DNA of 64,000 nucleotides from assembly GCA_036657395.1 (NCBI GenBank), contig JAVXGM010000004.1, positions 62,001-126,000 on the forward strand, read 5' to 3'. How positions within the stretch are numbered: position 1 is the stretch's first letter; the number at the start of each line of letters is the position of its first letter. The notes beneath the pieces are model-generated. The model searched no databases, had not been told where the DNA came from, and saw nothing but the letters and a program-made list of their open reading frames with translations. The DNA is from JAVXGM01 sp036657395. Lineage in GTDB: Bacteria > Bacillota > Clostridia > Peptostreptococcales > Anaerovoracaceae. This document shows positions 62,526 through 64,000 of this stretch, in pieces. The translations under genes and the position numbers were made by a program.

Positions 62526-63944
62526 ATGAATTCACATGATTACATTGTAGATCTAGTTTCAAAGGCAAGAAAAGCTCAAGCAATTGCTGAAGGCTTTACA
62601 CAGGAAGATGTAGATCTTCTTACTGGCGCAGTTGCCTATGCATTAACTAAACCAGAGGTAGCTCTTAAGTTTGGCGAAATGTTAGTTGCCGAATCTAACA
62701 TGGGCGTACCTGTACATAAACAAGCAAAAATGTACGGAAAAGTTAAGGGTTCTTATTTCCAGATGAAAGATAAGAAATCCGTTGGTCTAATAGAAGTTGA
62801 TGAAAAGATGGGTATGGAAACTTATGCTCGTCCAATGGGTGTTGTTGGCGCAATCATTCCTGTAACAAACGGAGAAGCAACTCCTGTTGTTAAGTCACTT
62901 ATGGCTCTTAAGACTCGTAATGCAATTATCGTTGCACCACATCCTAAAGCAAGAAAAGTAAACTTAGAAGTAGTTGCTGAAATCAGAAAGACCATTAAGA
63001 AGCTAGGATATCCTGAAGATTTAGTACAGGCAATCGCTCCTGAAATGGTTTCTGTAGATACTTCTGCTGAATTAATGAAGCAGGTTGACTTCATTCTAGC
63101 TACTGGTGGTACACCAATGGTTCGTCAGGCATACTCTTCTGGTAACCCAGCTATCGGCGTAGGCACTGGTAATGTTGTTTCTATCGTTGATGGAACTACT
63201 AATTTAGACGAAGTAGCTGATATGATTGTTAAGTCAAAGACTTTTGATAATGCAACTTCATGCTCAACTGAAAATAACATCATTGTTTTAGAAGAATGTT
63301 ATGATGATTTCATGTCTGCAATGGCCAAGCAAGGTGCTGTTCTCCTTAAAGATGGTTCTGAAGAAAAGGCAAAATTGCTTAAGTGCTTATGGCCTGAATC
63401 ACCAAAGAATCACGACTTAAACAGACAGATAGTTGCACAGCCTGCTGCAGTAATTGCTGAGGCTGCCGGACTTAACGTTCCAACTGGAACTACCATGCTT
63501 ATGGCTGAAGAAAATGGTGGATATGGAAATGAATTCCCATTCACTGGAGAAAAGTTATCTCCTGTTTCTGGAGTTAGAAAAGCAAAAGATTTTGACGATG
63601 CAATTGACAAGACATTGAAAATTTTAGATTATCAAGGTAAGGGTCACAGCTGTGGTATCCATACTTCAATTAAAGATAGAGTTACTAAGCTTGGAGAAAT
63701 CATCCCTGTATGTAAAGTCTGCGTAAACCAGGCTCAGTCATTGACCAACTCTGGTTCATGGACTTGCGGATTCCCTATTTCCATGACTCTTGGTTGCGGA
63801 ACTTGGGGACATAACAGTATTTCCCACAATGCTACATACAAAGATCTTTTGAACTTTAACTATGTATCAAGACCTATCCCATCATTCCAACCTTCCGACG
63901 ACGTTTTGTTTGACGCTGCAGTTAAAGCAAAAGTTGATGCTTAA
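62526..63944 (+). CDS. CoA-acylating-type aldehyde dehydrogenase
   Basis: 472 residues. Catalytic Cys in FDNATSCSTENN, cofactor loop GVGTGNVVSIVD, and C-terminal GSWTCGFPISMTLGCGTWG. Fits the acylating group (EutE/PduP/sulfoacetaldehyde dehydrogenase-like) that converts aldehydes plus CoA and NAD to acyl-CoA. It could process acetaldehyde made by the GRE. AATGGAGG before the ATG. The terminator-like hairpin AGGGGTGA/TCACCCCT (63961-63982) follows. Confidence 0.85.
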   Translation: MNSHDYIVDLVSKARKAQAIAEGFTQEDVDLLTGAVAYALTKPEVALKFGEMLVAESNMGVPVHKQAKMYGKVKGSYFQMKDKKSVGLIEVDEKMGMETYARPMGVVGAIIPVTNGEATPVVKSLMALKTRNAIIVAPHPKARKVNLEVVAEIRKTIKKLGYPEDLVQAIAPEMVSVDTSAELMKQVDFILATGGTPMVRQAYSSGNPAIGVGTGNVVSIVDGTTNLDEVADMIVKSKTFDNATSCSTENNIIVLEECYDDFMSAMAKQGAVLLKDGSEEKAKLLKCLWPESPKNHDLNRQIVAQPAAVIAEAAGLNVPTGTTMLMAEENGGYGNEFPFTGEKLSPVSGVRKAKDFDDAIDKTLKILDYQGKGHSCGIHTSIKDRVTKLGEIIPVCKVCVNQAQSLTNSGSWTCGFPISMTLGCGTWGHNSISHNATYKDLLNFNYVSRPIPSFQPSDDVLFDAAVKAKVDA

Positions 63945-63960
63945 ATTGAGCCTTTAATTA

Positions 63961-63982
63961 AGGGGTGATTAACTTCACCCCT
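63961..63982 (+). terminator. Terminator-like hairpin at the right end
   Basis: AGGGGTGA/TCACCCCT, then a T-rich tail. After the aldehyde dehydrogenase gene. Confidence 0.6.
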
Positions 63983-64000
63983 ATTATTAGTTTATTTTTC

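Overview
The window looks like low-GC DNA of an anaerobic, endospore-forming Firmicute (Clostridia). Evidence: a cotJABC spore-coat operon, a PdaA-type cortex deacetylase, a rubredoxin-domain FMN protein, superoxide reductase, glycyl-radical chemistry, several sigma-54 activators, and a complete pyrrolysine (Pyl) system. I cannot name the species. All alignments and counts here were made by eye.

Layout. 1-2970: decayed prophage-type debris, namely two broken head-morphogenesis/toxin genes, orphan immunity-like genes, a duplicated 47-bp terminator and a small DNA-binding-like gene flanked by an inverted operator-like repeat. 2972-5570: a 39-repeat CRISPR array transcribed leftwards. 5571-5950: leader, plus a previously unlabelled mini-CRISPR in the opposite orientation. 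5988-14515: a complete type I-B cas operon (cas6-cas8b-cas7-cas5-cas3-cas4-cas1-cas2) with an internal Cas11b start. 14852-27240: ordinary chromosome (spore coat, PdaA, a Fur-type redox operon, NYN-LOTUS protein, RecQ, GGDEF-EAL, PHP). 27291-51067: methylamine and pyrrolysine island. 51119-54880: housekeeping genes mixed with truncated genes. 54967-63944: EutH-like permease, glycyl-radical enzyme (GRE) and its activase, redox genes, a third sigma-54 activator and a CoA-acylating-type aldehyde dehydrogenase.

How the genes work together. MttB and MtbB, each with one in-frame UAG, are the trimethylamine and dimethylamine methyltransferases. They pass methyl groups to corrinoid proteins MttC and MtbC; a URO-D-type methyltransferase fused to a thioredoxin-like domain may carry them onward. 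A RACE-type ATPase and two MetH-activation-like proteins would reactivate the corrinoid. pylB, pylC and pylD make pyrrolysine, split PylSc/PylSn charges it, and tRNA-Pyl (pylT) sits alone under its own sigma-A promoter 2.6 kb away. mttB through pylSn read as one 12-gene unit from a sigma-54 promoter. The GRE operon and aldehyde dehydrogenase could supply methylated amines by C-N cleavage of a choline-like or ethanolamine-like substrate (inference).

The most exciting observation is the mini-CRISPR at 5849-5934. Its single spacer matches the cas operon promoter next to a TCA trinucleotide, with its first mismatch exactly at position 6, the base that type I effectors flip out. It looks like a CreR-type crRNA-like RNA through which Cascade represses its own operon.
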